From: Deinococcus sp. YIM 134068
Lineage (GTDB): Bacteria > Deinococcota > Deinococci > Deinococcales > Deinococcaceae
Assembly: GCF_036543075.1 (NCBI RefSeq)
Contig: NZ_JAZHPF010000003.1
Coordinates: forward strand, 124,001-188,000
Length of the DNA stretch: 64,000 bases
Direction: 5' to 3'
Under the pieces are notes generated by a model. That model had not been told where the DNA came from and made no database searches. It saw only the letters and a list, made by a program, of their open reading frames with translations. Shown here in pieces: positions 35,533 through 47,662 of the stretch. The position numbers and the translations under genes are program-made. How positions within the stretch are numbered: the first letter of the stretch is position 1; each line of letters starts with the position of its first letter.

Positions 35533-36311
35533 AGGCCCTCCAGCAGCGTCACGTCTTCCACCGCGCCCACGTCCACGGCGGGCCGCACGACGACCGCGCG
35601 GTTCACGTCGTTGGGGCCGAGGGGCAGCACCCGCTCCACGGTGCCCACCCGGATGCCCACCGGATACACCCCGCCGAGGCTGCTCGTGACGAGGACATCG
35701 CCGGGTTTGACGGGCACGCTGCGGGAGAACTGGGCGCGCAGGCGGTCGGGCGGGAAGCCCACCGCGAGGCCGCGCCCGCCCCGGCTGCCCTCCAGCGTGA
35801 CGCCGACGCTGCTCTCGGGGTCCACCAGCCCGACCACCGTGGCGCGGTTGGCGCTGACGCCGACGACCTGCCCGACCAGCCCGCCGGGCACCGTGACGGG
35901 CATCCGCACCCGCACGCCGTCCTCCTGCCCCCGGTTGAGCGTGAGCCGGGCGAGCAGGGGGCTGGGGTCCACCGCCACGACCTGCGCCAGCCCCACCGCG
36001 TTTGGGGCCTGGGTCGCGCGAATCTGCACGACCTGTCGCAAGCGGGAGACCTCGCGCGACAGGAGTTCGTTGCGCTGGGTCAGCGCGTCGTTCTGGCGGC
36101 GCAGGTCGCGCACCTCACCCGCGAGGTTCCGTTCCTGCACCACGTTCACGTAGGCCCGGCGCACGTTGTCGGTGGCGGTGAGAACCACGCGCGTCACGGG
36201 TGCGGTCGCCCCGCTCAGCGCGGTCGGCGCGACGACCTGAAAGCGGGTGGCGACCATGCTCACGAGGAGGAGCGCGGCGTAGAGGAGCAGGAGTTGGCGG
36301 GTGGCTCTCAT
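35529..36311 (-). CDS. mreC: rod shape-determining protein MreC
   Basis: A 260-aa protein with an N-terminal membrane helix (LLLLYAALLLVSMVATRF), a coiled coil (VRDLRRQNDALTQRNELLSREVSRLRQ) and the twin beta-barrel domain containing VVAVDPSPLLARLTLNRGQ and GGLVGQVVGVSANRATVVGLVD. It links the cytoskeleton to PBP2 in cell-wall elongation. A CGGAG site precedes the ATG. It is first of the mreC-mreD-mrdA series. mreB is not in the immediate neighbourhood. Confidence 0.93.
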   Translation of the reverse strand: MRATRQLLLLYAALLLVSMVATRFQVVAPTALSGATAPVTRVVLTATDNVRRAYVNVVQERNLAGEVRDLRRQNDALTQRNELLSREVSRLRQVVQIRATQAPNAVGLAQVVAVDPSPLLARLTLNRGQEDGVRVRMPVTVPGGLVGQVVGVSANRATVVGLVDPESSVGVTLEGSRGGRGLAVGFPPDRLRAQFSRSVPVKPGDVLVTSSLGGVYPVGIRVGTVERVLPLGPNDVNRAVVVRPAVDVGAVEDVTLLEGL

Positions 36312-36330
36312 GGGGACTCCGGGGAGGGGT

Positions 36331-36357
36331 CGCCAGTCGCCAGTCGCCAGTTGCCGG
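36331..36357. repeat. heptamer array (GCCAGTN words)
   Basis: GCCAGTC, GCCAGTC, GCCAGTT, GCCGG: a nearly perfect array about 20 nt upstream of the mreC start. It lies on the likely maf-mreC transcript. Confidence 0.75.
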
Positions 36358-36405
36358 GGAGGTCAGGCTCCTGCCGGGCGGGGGTGGGAGGGAAGATGAG
36401 CCGTC

Positions 36406-37014
36406 TCACAGGGATACGCGCGCCTCTCCCCCACTCCGAACCTCGCCCCAGACGGGCACGCCCGCCTCACGCAAGAGCCGGACGACCAACCCGAGCGGGA
36501 AGCCGACCACGTTGGAGTAGTCGCCGTCCACCCGCGCCACGAGCGCCATGCCGACGCCCTGAATGCCGTAGCCGCCCGCCTTGTCCAGCCCCTCGCCCGT
36601 GCGGGCGTAGTGGGCTATCTCAGCGTCCGTCAACTCACGGAAGGTCACGTCCGTGCGCTCCACGTCGCCCGCCGTGCCACGCGGGGAGACGACCGTCACG
36701 CCCGTATACACCTGATGGGTCCGCCCGGAGAGCCGCCGCAGGAAGGCGCGGTTCTCGGCCTCGCCCTCCGGCTTGCCGAGCAAGGAGCCGTCCACCGCGA
36801 CCACGGTATCGGCGGCGATGACCACGGAAGTTGGATGCTCCTGGGCGACCGCTCCAGCCTTGAGGTTGGACAGCTCGCCCGCGAGTCGCGCCGGGTCCGT
36901 CTCCGGGCTGTCCTCGTCCGCGCCGCTCACGACGACCCGGAACGCCACGCCGAGGTGGGTCAGGAGTTCGCGCCGCCGGGGGCTGCCCGACGCGAGGACC
37001 ACGCTCACGGCCAC
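36406..37014 (-). CDS. maf: Maf-family nucleotide pyrophosphatase
   Basis: A 202-aa protein with the Maf hallmark VVLASGSPRRRELLTHLG at the N-terminus, AADTVVAVDGSLLGKP, and the base-recognition region YTGVTVV and GGYGIQGVGMALV. Maf proteins hydrolyse modified or canonical NTPs such as dTTP, UTP and m5UTP and influence septum formation. It starts with GTG, one nt after the deoC stop, and lies upstream of mreC on the same strand. Confidence 0.92.
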   Translation of the reverse strand: MAVSVVLASGSPRRRELLTHLGVAFRVVVSGADEDSPETDPARLAGELSNLKAGAVAQEHPTSVVIAADTVVAVDGSLLGKPEGEAENRAFLRRLSGRTHQVYTGVTVVSPRGTAGDVERTDVTFRELTDAEIAHYARTGEGLDKAGGYGIQGVGMALVARVDGDYSNVVGFPLGLVVRLLREAGVPVWGEVRSGGEARVSL

Positions 37015-37015
37015 G

Positions 37016-37678
<663 letters not shown>

Positions 37679-37745
37679 GCCGTCCAGAATACGCGCCTGG
37701 AGGTAAGAACTCTAAAGGGACTCCGCCCCGCCCCGGCCTTTCCGG

Positions 37746-37751
37746 TACGCT
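37746..37751 (+). promoter_or_regulatory. -10 box of bcp
   Basis: TACGCT, 7 nt before the ATG, consistent with a leaderless mRNA. No close TTGACA is seen upstream. Confidence 0.5.
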
Positions 37752-37758
37752 CTGGGAC

Positions 37759-38253
37759 ATGACCGACCTCACCCCGACGCCCACGCCCGGCGACCCCTTC
37801 CCCACCTTCGCCCTGCCCGACGCGGAGGGCCGCACCCACCGCCTCGCCGACTACGCGGGCCGCTACGTCGTCCTCTACGCCTACCCGAAGGACGACACCC
37901 CCGGCTGCACGCGCGAGGCGTGCGACTTCCGCGACAGCGCGCTGCTCAAGGCCCACGGTGCCGCCATCCTCGGTGTGAGCCGCGACGACGCCGACAGCCA
38001 CCGCGCCTTCGGGGAGAAGTACGGCCTGCCCTTCCCCCTCCTGACCGACGCGGACGCCGTCTTCCTGCGGACGGTGGGTGCTTTCGGCCCCAAGAACAGC
38101 TTCGGCAAGGTGACGGAGGGCGTGAAACGGACAACTTTCCTGATCGACCCGGACGGTCGCCTCATCAAAGCCTGGCCCACCGTGCAGGTCGAGGGCCACG
38201 CCGACGCGGTGGCCGCCGCCATCGACACTGACCGGGAGGCGCGAGGTGCCTGA
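37759..38253 (+). CDS. bcp: peroxiredoxin, BCP/PrxQ type
   Basis: A 164-aa thiol peroxidase of the BCP group that reduces hydrogen and organic peroxides. The peroxidatic Cys is in KDDTPGCTREACDFRD (Cys near 50), with the resolving Cys five residues later (CTREAC), as in the two-Cys BCP subtype. FPLLTDADAVFLRTVGAFG and TFLIDPDGRLIKAW complete the fold. Its 3' end overlaps rpiA by 8 nt, indicating one transcript. Confidence 0.95.
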   Translation: MTDLTPTPTPGDPFPTFALPDAEGRTHRLADYAGRYVVLYAYPKDDTPGCTREACDFRDSALLKAHGAAILGVSRDDADSHRAFGEKYGLPFPLLTDADAVFLRTVGAFGPKNSFGKVTEGVKRTTFLIDPDGRLIKAWPTVQVEGHADAVAAAIDTDREARGA

Positions 38254-38932
38254 CCTGGAGGCCCTGAAGGAACAGGCCGCCATCCGCGCCGCCCTGCTGG
38301 TGGAGAGTGGGATGCGGGTCGGCCTGGGCACGGGCAGCACCGCGAAGTACGCGATTCTGGAACTCGGGCGTCGGCTCGCGGCGGGTGAGATCAGCGGCGT
38401 GGTCGGCGTGGCGACCTCCGACGCCTCGGAGGCGCTGGCCCGCGAGGTCGGCATCCCGGTGCAGCCCCTCGACCCCCGACCCCTCGACCTCGCCATCGAC
38501 GGGGCGGACGAGATTGACCCGGCGCTCAACCTCATCAAGGGCCTCGGCGGGGCGCTCCTGCGCGAGAAGTTGACCGAGGTGCAGGCCCGCCGCCTCGTCA
38601 TCATCGCCGACCACACCAAGCTCGTCTCCCGCCTGGGCGAAAAGGCACCGCTGCCCGTGGAGATTGCGCGCTTCGGCTTCCTGTCCACCATCGAGCGCCT
38701 GCGCGCCCTGGGACTGGGGGGACGATTGCGCCAGCCCGGCGCTCAGCCCTACGTGACCGACAACGGCAACTACATCTTCGACGCGCGGTTGCCGGAAACC
38801 TTCGACGCCCCGGCCCTCGAACGACAGATCAAGGGCACCCTGGGCGTGGTGGAGACGGGCTTCTTCCTCGGCATGGCGGAGGTGGCGTTTGTGGCCGCGC
38901 CGGAGGGGGTGCGGGAGGTGGGGCGGGGGTAA
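38246..38932 (+). CDS. rpiA: ribose-5-phosphate isomerase A
   Basis: A 228-aa enzyme that interconverts ribose 5-phosphate and ribulose 5-phosphate in the pentose phosphate pathway. The phosphate-binding GLGTGSTAKYAI, the catalytic IDGADEIDPALNLIKGLGGALLREK and the closing YVTDNGNYIFDARL are all present. It starts with GTG inside the end of bcp. Confidence 0.96.
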   Translation: MPDLEALKEQAAIRAALLVESGMRVGLGTGSTAKYAILELGRRLAAGEISGVVGVATSDASEALAREVGIPVQPLDPRPLDLAIDGADEIDPALNLIKGLGGALLREKLTEVQARRLVIIADHTKLVSRLGEKAPLPVEIARFGFLSTIERLRALGLGGRLRQPGAQPYVTDNGNYIFDARLPETFDAPALERQIKGTLGVVETGFFLGMAEVAFVAAPEGVREVGRG

Positions 38933-38994
38933 GGAGGGAGCACAAGAGCATCATTGCGACTTGTGTGAAGCTTCGGGCGGGCGTTGCTCGCCAT

Positions 38995-39029
38995 CCCCCT
39001 CCCAACCTCCCCCACGAGGGGAGAGGAGC
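38995..39029 (+). repeat. 35-nt dispersed palindromic repeat, copy 3
   Basis: CCCCCTCCCAACCTCCCCC then ACGAGGGGAGAGGAGC. Almost identical to the minus-strand copy at 13854-13888. Confidence 0.7.
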
Positions 39030-39067
39030 GTTGTTTGTGAGGGTTAGGCGGTGGAGTGGGTCACACG

Positions 39068-39128
39068 TCCCCTCCCCTCACCCTGGGCCTCTGCTTCGCA
39101 GCTCTCCGAGTCCCCCACGAGGGCAGAG
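39068..39128 (-). repeat. second palindromic repeat with nested insert
   Basis: Read on the minus strand: CTGCCCTCGTGGG, then GGACTCGGAGAGCTGCGAAG, then CAGAGGCCCAGGGTGAGGGG. The middle block matches the insert at 23121-23181, while 31001-31040 lacks it. Confidence 0.65.
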
Positions 39129-39144
39129 AGAGAAAAGACGCTTG

Positions 39145-39370
39145 AGCTTTTGCGCTCTGAAAACCGTCACTCTCAACGCCCAACCCTTGTCCGTGAACCG
39201 ACGCCCCACGCCACCACCACACCTTGCTCGCGGAGCTTCCTGGGTGGGCCTTCCAGATAGGGCGCAACAAGATCAGACCTTGCCAGCTAGAGAACACGCA
39301 CTCCCACGCAGCCAACGAGCACTTTGCCTAGCGCAGCGCCACTCCCCCTGCCCCCTGTGGGAGGTGGGGG
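39145..39370 (+). repeat. about 200-nt dispersed element, copy A
   Basis: Alignable by eye with 63775-64000. Shared exact or near-exact blocks in order: CCGTCACTC, CACCACCAC, GCTCGCGGAGC, GTGGGCCTTCCAGA, AAGATCA-ACCTTGCCA, AGCGCAGCGCC and CTCCCCCTG. The core GCTCGCGGAGC forms a hairpin flanked by CCACC and GGTGG. Confidence 0.75.
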
Positions 39371-39402
39371 CAAACGGCGTAAGATGCCCTGCCCCTCCTC
39401 CA

Positions 39403-41445
<2,043 letters not shown>

Positions 41446-41555
41446 GGGGGCAGGGTAGCGGCCCCCGGTGTGAGTGTCTGGCGCGGAGGTCTCAAGGGGA
41501 CGCGGAATAGACCACACATCCGCTTCCCGCCTCCGGCACGGCAAACTGTACCTGT

Positions 41556-42464
41556 ATGGCCCAGCTCGACGCACAGACCGAACCTGCCACCCTCCCCATC
41601 GAGCAGCCGATTCGCATTCGTGCGGGCTTTTCCCTGACGTTCGACGTGCAATATCCCACGCCCATGCTGTTCGTGGTGCAGCCCCAGGAACGCCTCGGGG
41701 CCACCGGCACCCGCCAGCGCCTCGTGGACCAGCGGATGCTGGGGGCCGCCGAGGGCATCCACACCTACACCGACACCCACGGCAACCTGATCTGGCGTGT
41801 CCTCGCCCAGCCGGGAGAGTTCGTCCTCGGCCACGACCTGCTCGCGGAGGTGACGGGCCACGCCGACCCGGTGCTGCCGAACCTCCGCAAGCATCTGGTG
41901 GAGGAACTGCCCGACGAGACGATCACCTACCTTCTGCCGAGCCGTTACGTGGACAGCGACCTGATCAGCAACGAGGCGTGGGAGCGGTTCGGGCATATCC
42001 AGGGCGGCTGGGCGCAGGTGCAGGCGGTGTCGGACTTCCTGCAAGACGAGTGCGTGTACGGCTACGGCAGCAACTCCACGACCACGGCCAAGCAGGCGTT
42101 CGACAGCAAGCGCGCGGTGTGCCGCGACTTCGCCCACATGGGCGTGGCCTTCTGCCGGGCGCTGAACATCCCCGCCCGCTACGTGTGCGGCTACCTCCCC
42201 GACATCGACTTCGACTCGGGTGGCGTGCCGATGGACTTCCACGCGTGGTTCGAGGCCTTCCTCGACGGCGAGTGGCGCACCTTCGACGCCCGGCACAACG
42301 TCCCGCGCATTGGCCGCGTGCTCATCGCGCAGGGACGCGACGCCTCGGACGTGGCCTTTACCACCGCTTTCGGCAACGCCCGCCTCACCCACATGAAGGT
42401 GTGGGCCGACGAGGCGCGTCCCGGCGAGACGCTGGACGACGAGCCGTCGCCGCGCGTGGACTGA
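41556..42464 (+). CDS. transglutaminase-like family protein
   Basis: A 302-aa protein with an N-terminal beta-rich domain and a transglutaminase-like core. The catalytic triad is complete: Cys in [17 protein letters not shown], His in [13 protein letters not shown] and Asp in RTFDARHN. These proteins usually hydrolyse or cross-link peptide bonds; no signal peptide is evident, so a cytosolic role is likely. It is divergent from the thioredoxin-domain gene. Confidence 0.92.
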   Translation: MAQLDAQTEPATLPIEQPIRIRAGFSLTFDVQYPTPMLFVVQPQERLGATGTRQRLVDQRMLGAAEGIHTYTDTHGNLIWRVLAQPGEFVLGHDLLAEVTGHADPVLPNLRKHLVEELPDETITYLLPSRYVDSDLISNEAWERFGHIQGGWAQVQAVSDFLQDECVYGYGSNSTTTAKQAFDSKRAVCRDFAHMGVAFCRALNIPARYVCGYLPDIDFDSGGVPMDFHAWFEAFLDGEWRTFDARHNVPRIGRVLIAQGRDASDVAFTTAFGNARLTHMKVWADEARPGETLDDEPSPRVD

Positions 42465-42506
42465 GGGGGCGGCAGGCAGGCCGTCAGGGGTCGGGAGGTC
42501 GAGGAG

Positions 42507-42973
42507 TCAGCGGTCGAGGAGGGGTTGCAGGGGCAGAAAGCGGGCGTCGAGGCGGTCCTCCCACGGGAAGGCACCCGCCCTGTCAAGCCATACACACTGG
42601 AGGGCCGGGAAGGGCTGGCGGCGGTAGAGCCAGACGGCGGTGCCCAGGTAATCCCGGAAGTGTGGTGCGGCGACCTCCACGAAGGCGCAGTCGTAACCTT
42701 CCAGCACACCCGACTCCTGCCGCCCGGCGGCGTAGCGCCGCTCACCCGCCTTCACGTCGTCCCCGATGCCGTTCAAAATTTGCTGCATCAGGTCGAGGTC
42801 GAGGCCGAAGATGATGACCTCCGGGTGATCGAAGCGGGCGTACAGGCCCAGCGTGAAGGCGAAACCCGGCCCCTCCTCGTCGGCAGGCACCTTGATCACG
42901 TGCCAGCCGTGGCGGCGGATGTCGTCCAGCATCTTCCTATCGGCGGCATCTTCGGGAGCGGGAAAGCGGAAAG

Positions 42974-42977
<4 letters not shown>
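42507..42977 (-). CDS. DUF4262 domain-containing protein
   Basis: A 156-aa protein matching DUF4262: DIRRHGWHVIKVPADEEGPGFAFTLGLY, then FDHPEVIIFGLDLDLMQQILN and a C-terminal YRRQPFPALQCVWLDRAGAFPW. The family is uncharacterised. Its ATG overlaps the stop of the upstream class V aminotransferase gene (ATGA), so the two are coupled. The spacer beyond its stop holds a degenerate GTC-rich heptamer-like stretch. Confidence 0.88.
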
Positions 42978-44179
<1,202 letters not shown>

Positions 44180-44217
44180 AGCAGCAGTCTAGAGACAGGA
44201 ACTCGGGGTCATCGAAA

Positions 44218-44580
44218 TCACCAGGAGAAGTTCTTCAGGGAGACGCTGGCGTTGGCCGTGCGAACCGTCTCGCCTGTCACGACGCAGGAGTATGGGTCGC
44301 TGGTTCGCACGGTGCCCTCCTGTGAGCTGACCATCCGTGCCTCCAGTTTCCAACGTCCGGGAAGGCGCGTGGGTCTGGTCAAGACCTCGTTTTGCATTTG
44401 AGGACCGGACCGCTTGTTCACCTTCTGCACGGCGAGTTCCGCCGTGGCCTGACAGAAGCCCACCACATCCGCCGCCGTCAGCAGGCGGTTCCCTTTGTGC
44501 CGGAGTGTGGCTGACCGGTTCTCGCAGGAGGTGAGAACCAGCAGGAGCAGGCCAAGCGCAAGACGGCGGGAAGGGGGCAT
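44218..44580 (-). CDS. small hypothetical lipoprotein
   Basis: A 120-aa protein. MPPSRRLALGLLLLVLTSC is a signal peptide with lipobox LTSC (Cys near 19). The remainder is hydrophilic and includes VVGFCQATAELAVQKVNK and DPYSCVVTGE, so two cysteines may form a disulfide. The G+C content is somewhat lower than in neighbours. No family was recognised. Confidence 0.72.
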   Translation of the reverse strand: MPPSRRLALGLLLLVLTSCENRSATLRHKGNRLLTAADVVGFCQATAELAVQKVNKRSGPQMQNEVLTRPTRLPGRWKLEARMVSSQEGTVRTSDPYSCVVTGETVRTANASVSLKNFSW

Positions 44581-44620
44581 CGGTGCGCCGAGTCTGCGCC
44601 CGGCACCCGCCCCCGTGCAT

Positions 44621-44626
44621 TACTCT
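44621..44626 (+). promoter_or_regulatory. -10 box of ybeY
   Basis: TACTCT, 7 nt before the GTG. Supports GTG at 44634 and a leaderless mRNA. Confidence 0.55.
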
Positions 44627-44633
44627 CTTCCCC

Positions 44634-45101
44634 GTGATCGACCTCATCGCCCGCAAAGCTTCCCCCGCCGGACTGCGGCCCGCCCTGCGCGCGGCGCTGG
44701 CGGCGGCGATGCGGCATTTCGGGGTCGAGGACCGGGAGGTGACGGTCGTGCTCGTGGGCGACCGGGCCATCCGCGCCCTGAAGCGCGAGCACTGGGGCGA
44801 GGACGCGGCGACGGACGTGCTCAGCTTCCCGACCTGGGAGCCGGGCGACCCCTTCATGCCGCCGCATCTGGGCGACATCATCATCAGCCTGGACACGGCG
44901 GCGCGGCAGGCAGAGGCGCGCAGGCACTCGCTGACGCGCGAGGTCGCCCTCCTCGCCAGCCACGGCCTGACCCACCTCGTCGGGCACGACCACCCCCACG
45001 CGGAGGGCCTGGGCTTCGAGGAGGGCGCGACCGGGGAGGAGTGGCAGGTCTTCCACGACGCCTGGAACGCCGCGCGGGCGGCTCTGCCCCAGGAAACGTG
45101 A
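44634..45101 (+). CDS. ybeY: rRNA maturation RNase YbeY
   Basis: A 155-aa zinc endoribonuclease for 16S rRNA 3'-end processing and ribosome quality control. The metal motif HGLTHLVGHDHPHAE (H-G-x-x-H-x-x-G-H-D) is intact, as is TDVLSFPTWEPG before it. The GTG start is chosen because of the promoter box directly upstream and because the longer frame would add a Cys/Pro-rich stretch not typical of the family. The dgkA gene follows after 10 nt, as in many bacteria. Confidence 0.94.
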   Translation: MIDLIARKASPAGLRPALRAALAAAMRHFGVEDREVTVVLVGDRAIRALKREHWGEDAATDVLSFPTWEPGDPFMPPHLGDIIISLDTAARQAEARRHSLTREVALLASHGLTHLVGHDHPHAEGLGFEEGATGEEWQVFHDAWNAARAALPQET

Positions 45102-45111
45102 GGCCGGGTCG

Positions 45112-45501
45112 GTGAGGTCGGAGGGGTCGGCCCTCTCGCTGCGGCGCTGGTGGCGCTCGGCGGGCTTTGCGTGGGCCGGATTCGTCTACAGCTACCGGGT
45201 GCAGGCCAACTTCCGCATCGAGGTCTGGGCGGGCGTCGTCGCAGTCGCGCTCGCCTTCCTCCTGCGCGTCCCCCTCTCTCCCATCCTCCTCTGCTGCACG
45301 CTCGTGCTGAGCCTCGAACTCCTCAACACGGCGCTGGAGGCGGTCGTGGACCTCGCCAGCCCGGAGCTTCACCCGCTCGCCAAAGTGGCGAAGGACGCGG
45401 CGGCGGGCGCGGTTCTCGTGGCGAGCGTGGGGGCGCTGCTCGTCGGCGCGGTGGTGCTGGGGCCGCCGCTGCTCGCGTGGGTTGGGCGGTGGATAGCTTG
45501 A
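45112..45501 (+). CDS. dgkA: diacylglycerol/undecaprenol kinase (DgkA family)
   Basis: A 129-aa membrane protein with three helices. The signature LELLNTALEAVVDLASPELHPLAK and KDAAAGAVLVAS is present: E-x-x-N-T-A-x-E and K-D-x-A-A-G-A-V are the ATP and lipid contacts. In Gram-positive-like lineages the enzyme phosphorylates undecaprenol for wall synthesis. It starts with GTG and is in line with ybeY. Confidence 0.93.
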   Translation: MRSEGSALSLRRWWRSAGFAWAGFVYSYRVQANFRIEVWAGVVAVALAFLLRVPLSPILLCCTLVLSLELLNTALEAVVDLASPELHPLAKVAKDAAAGAVLVASVGALLVGAVVLGPPLLAWVGRWIA

Positions 45502-45610
45502 AGGACGGATGAGTTTGAGTCTCGAAGCCAGGAAGAGACTCTTCGCCCCTCCTCTCGGCTCCGCCACAGGATGAGGCGGCATGCACATCGCCACTCCGCC
45601 CGAGATGTGC

Positions 45611-45616
45611 TAAACT
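45611..45616 (+). promoter_or_regulatory. -10 box before the CNNM transporter leader
   Basis: TAAACT lies 9 nt before the ATG of a short leader ORF and about 190 nt before the transporter start. A weak -35 (TCGCCA) stands 17 nt upstream. Confidence 0.5.
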
Positions 45617-45625
45617 CTCCTGTCT

Positions 45626-45811
45626 ATGGAGCCTCCCAGTTCTGGCTCTGGTTTGACGCCCGGTGAACTCCGCCTGCGGGCGGCGTTTTTGCTGTGGCCC
45701 CCCTACCGGCGACCGACGCCTTCTCCCGGCCCACAGCGGCGGGGCGAGAGGCGGGCAGCTTGTGCCGCGCGGAACGCCGGGGCGCGATGGAGCGCGCCCA
45801 TTCATGAATGA
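45626..45811 (+). CDS. possible Pro-rich leader peptide (61 aa) upstream of the CNNM transporter
   Basis: The frame begins MEPPSSGSGLTPGEL and continues through LLWPPYRRPTPSPGP, so it has two Pro-Pro pairs and a dense Pro stretch. It opens almost at the predicted transcription start and ends 8 nt inside the transporter gene, overlapping its ATG. Pro-rich leader peptides such as MgtL, which also begins with M-E-P, control Mg2+ transporters in enterobacteria. Coding status is unproven: GC-rich DNA readily gives such frames. Confidence 0.4.
   Translation: MEPPSSGSGLTPGELRLRAAFLLWPPYRRPTPSPGPQRRGERRAACAARNAGARWSAPIHE
45670..45690 (+). terminator. terminator-like hairpin inside the transporter leader
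   Basis: CCGCC at 45670-45674 pairs with GGCGG at 45679-45683 around a 4-nt loop, followed two nt later by TTTTT (45686-45690). The stem is only 5 bp, so strength is uncertain. It lies within the possible leader ORF, the usual place for an attenuator. Confidence 0.4.
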
Positions 45812-47150
45812 CCTTTTAGGGATCGTCGCCCTGTTCGTCCTCGTGCTCGTCAACGGGTTTTTCGTCGCGGCGGAGTTCGCGCTCGTGAGCGTGCGCCGCA
45901 CCCGAATCGACCAGCTCGCCGAGGAGGGCAACAAGACGGCGCGGGCGACCCAGCGCGCCCTGCAAAATCTGGACCTGTACATCGCCGCGACCCAGCTCGG
46001 CATCACGATGGCGTCCCTGGGCATCGGCTTTGTGGCCGAACCTGCCATCGAGCACCTGATCGAGCCGCTGCTGGGGGGGACCACGCTCAGCGAGGGGCAG
46101 ATCACGGCCATCGCGTTCGGCGTCGCCTTCGCGGTGAGCACCGTGCTGCACATCGTCTTCGGGGAACTCGCGCCCAAGAGCTGGGCCTTGCAGCGCAGCG
46201 AGCAGGTGTCGCTGTGGGTGACGCGGCCCCTGCTGATCTTCACGGCGGTCTTCAAGTGGGCCATCCGGGGGCTAAACGCGATGGGCAACGGCGTGGTGCG
46301 CCTCTTCGGACTGCGGGGCGTGGCCGGGCACCACACCGCCTACTCGGAGGAGGAAATTCGCATGATCGTCTCCGCGTCCAGCCAGGAGGGCGTGCTGGAG
46401 GACGACGAGAAGGAACTCGTCTACAACGTCTTCGACCTGTCGGACACGACGGTGCGCGAGATCATGACGCCGCGCATCGAGATGGTGCTCGTGGACGGGG
46501 CCAGCCCGCTGCGGCGGCTGCTGGAGCTGAACACCGAACACGGCTACTCGCGCGTGCCCGTGTATCAGGACACCGCCGACAACATCGTGGGCATCGCGCA
46601 CACCTCGGACATGCTGCGGCACCTCGACGCGCTCGACACGACCACCATCGCGGACGTGATGCGGCCCGTCTTCTTCGTCCCGGAGGGCATGAAGATCAAC
46701 GACCTCCTCGCCAAGATGCGCGAGAAGAAGTCGCACCTGAGTATCGTGGTGGACGAGTTCGGCGGCACCTCGGGACTGGTGACGCTGGAGGACGCGCTGG
46801 AAGAGATCGTCGGCGAAATCTACGACGAGACCGACGACGACGAGGTGCCGCTCGTGGAGGTGCTGTCCGAGGGCGTGTACCTGATGAACGCGAGCCTGAC
46901 GGTGGGCGAGGTCGAGGAGCGCCTGGGCAGCAACCTGGAGGACGGCGACGGCGAGTACGACACGCTGTCGGGCTTCATGACGAACCACTTCGGGGACATT
47001 CCCGAGGTCGGCCAGAACTTCGTCCACGAGGGCTGGGCCTTCACCGTCGAGGAGGCCGATCAGCGCCGGGTGGTACGGGTGCGGGTCGAGCGGGCACCCT
47101 ACGTGGACGCCCTCGAACCCGCCGTCTCCGAGGAGCAGGCGCGTGAGTGA
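45804..47150 (+). CDS. CNNM/CorC (HlyC) family metal transporter
   Basis: A 448-aa membrane protein with an N-terminal CNNM transmembrane domain (LLGIVALFVLVLVNGFFVAAEFALVSVRR, and GITMASLGIGFVAEP), a pair of CBS domains (IMTPRIEMVLVDG, GIAHTSDMLRHLDAL, VMRPVFFVPEG), and a C-terminal CorC/HlyC domain (VDEFGGTSGLVTLEDALEEIVGEI). The CBS pair senses ATP-Mg; a Thermus CorC of this type has been shown to transport Mg2+. The ATG at 45804 matches the family start. A leader of about 180 nt precedes it. cdd overlaps its 3' end by 8 nt. Confidence 0.93.
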   Translation: MNDLLGIVALFVLVLVNGFFVAAEFALVSVRRTRIDQLAEEGNKTARATQRALQNLDLYIAATQLGITMASLGIGFVAEPAIEHLIEPLLGGTTLSEGQITAIAFGVAFAVSTVLHIVFGELAPKSWALQRSEQVSLWVTRPLLIFTAVFKWAIRGLNAMGNGVVRLFGLRGVAGHHTAYSEEEIRMIVSASSQEGVLEDDEKELVYNVFDLSDTTVREIMTPRIEMVLVDGASPLRRLLELNTEHGYSRVPVYQDTADNIVGIAHTSDMLRHLDALDTTTIADVMRPVFFVPEGMKINDLLAKMREKKSHLSIVVDEFGGTSGLVTLEDALEEIVGEIYDETDDDEVPLVEVLSEGVYLMNASLTVGEVEERLGSNLEDGDGEYDTLSGFMTNHFGDIPEVGQNFVHEGWAFTVEEADQRRVVRVRVERAPYVDALEPAVSEEQARE

Positions 47151-47583
47151 GAACGGGAACCCTCCGGTGCCGGACCCCCAACTGCTGGAGGGGGCGAAGG
47201 CGGCCTTCAAGCAGGCTTATGTGCCCTACAGCAGGTTTCGCGTCGGCGCGGCGCTGCGAACGCCGGATGGACGGGTCTTTCTCGGGGCGAACGTGGAGAA
47301 CGCCTCGTACGGCCTGGGCCGCTGCGCCGAGCAGTCCGCCGTGCAGGCGATGGCGACGGCGGGGGCGCGGAAGTTCACCGACCTCGTGGTGTACTCGGAG
47401 GCCACGCCGCCCGCCAGCCCGTGCGGGGGGTGCCGCCAGATTCTCTTCGAGTTCAGCCCGGAGGCCCGCGTCGTGTGCGTCAACCATCACGGCGAGGTGG
47501 TGAGCGGCCTCGTCCGCGACTTCCTGCCCCACGGCTTCCGGCTGGAGCAGCGGGACGACGGGCACGGGGTGGGGACGAAGTAG
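47143..47583 (+). CDS. cdd: cytidine deaminase
   Basis: A 146-aa homotetrameric-type zinc enzyme that deaminates cytidine and deoxycytidine to uridines in salvage. It has YVPYSRFRVGAAL, the zinc and proton-shuttle motif GRCAEQSAVQA (C-A-E), and the second zinc pair PCGGCRQ. It starts with GTG inside the transporter gene end. Together with deoC it supports nucleoside use. Confidence 0.95.
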   Translation: MSENGNPPVPDPQLLEGAKAAFKQAYVPYSRFRVGAALRTPDGRVFLGANVENASYGLGRCAEQSAVQAMATAGARKFTDLVVYSEATPPASPCGGCRQILFEFSPEARVVCVNHHGEVVSGLVRDFLPHGFRLEQRDDGHGVGTK

Positions 47584-47662
47584 AGGGCGAGGCGAGTGGA
47601 TTGTGGGAAGTAGGGGGCCATGGAGGCCGGACCGCTTCCCACTTTCCGTCACCGCTGACAGT

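Larger units (their letters stand above)
38933..39402. other. intergenic region made almost entirely of dispersed repeats
   Basis: No gene is credible here. Three repeat types lie side by side: the 35-nt palindrome (38995-39029), the palindrome with insert in inverted orientation (39068-39128), and the roughly 200-nt element (39145-39370). The last is closely related to the right end of the window. Confidence 0.7.

Noticed and set aside
45626..45811. M-box or Mn2+ (yybP-ykoY) riboswitch in the CNNM transporter leader
   Set aside because: The sequence lacks the conserved core of either class. A leader ORF with a weak hairpin is the only visible structure.
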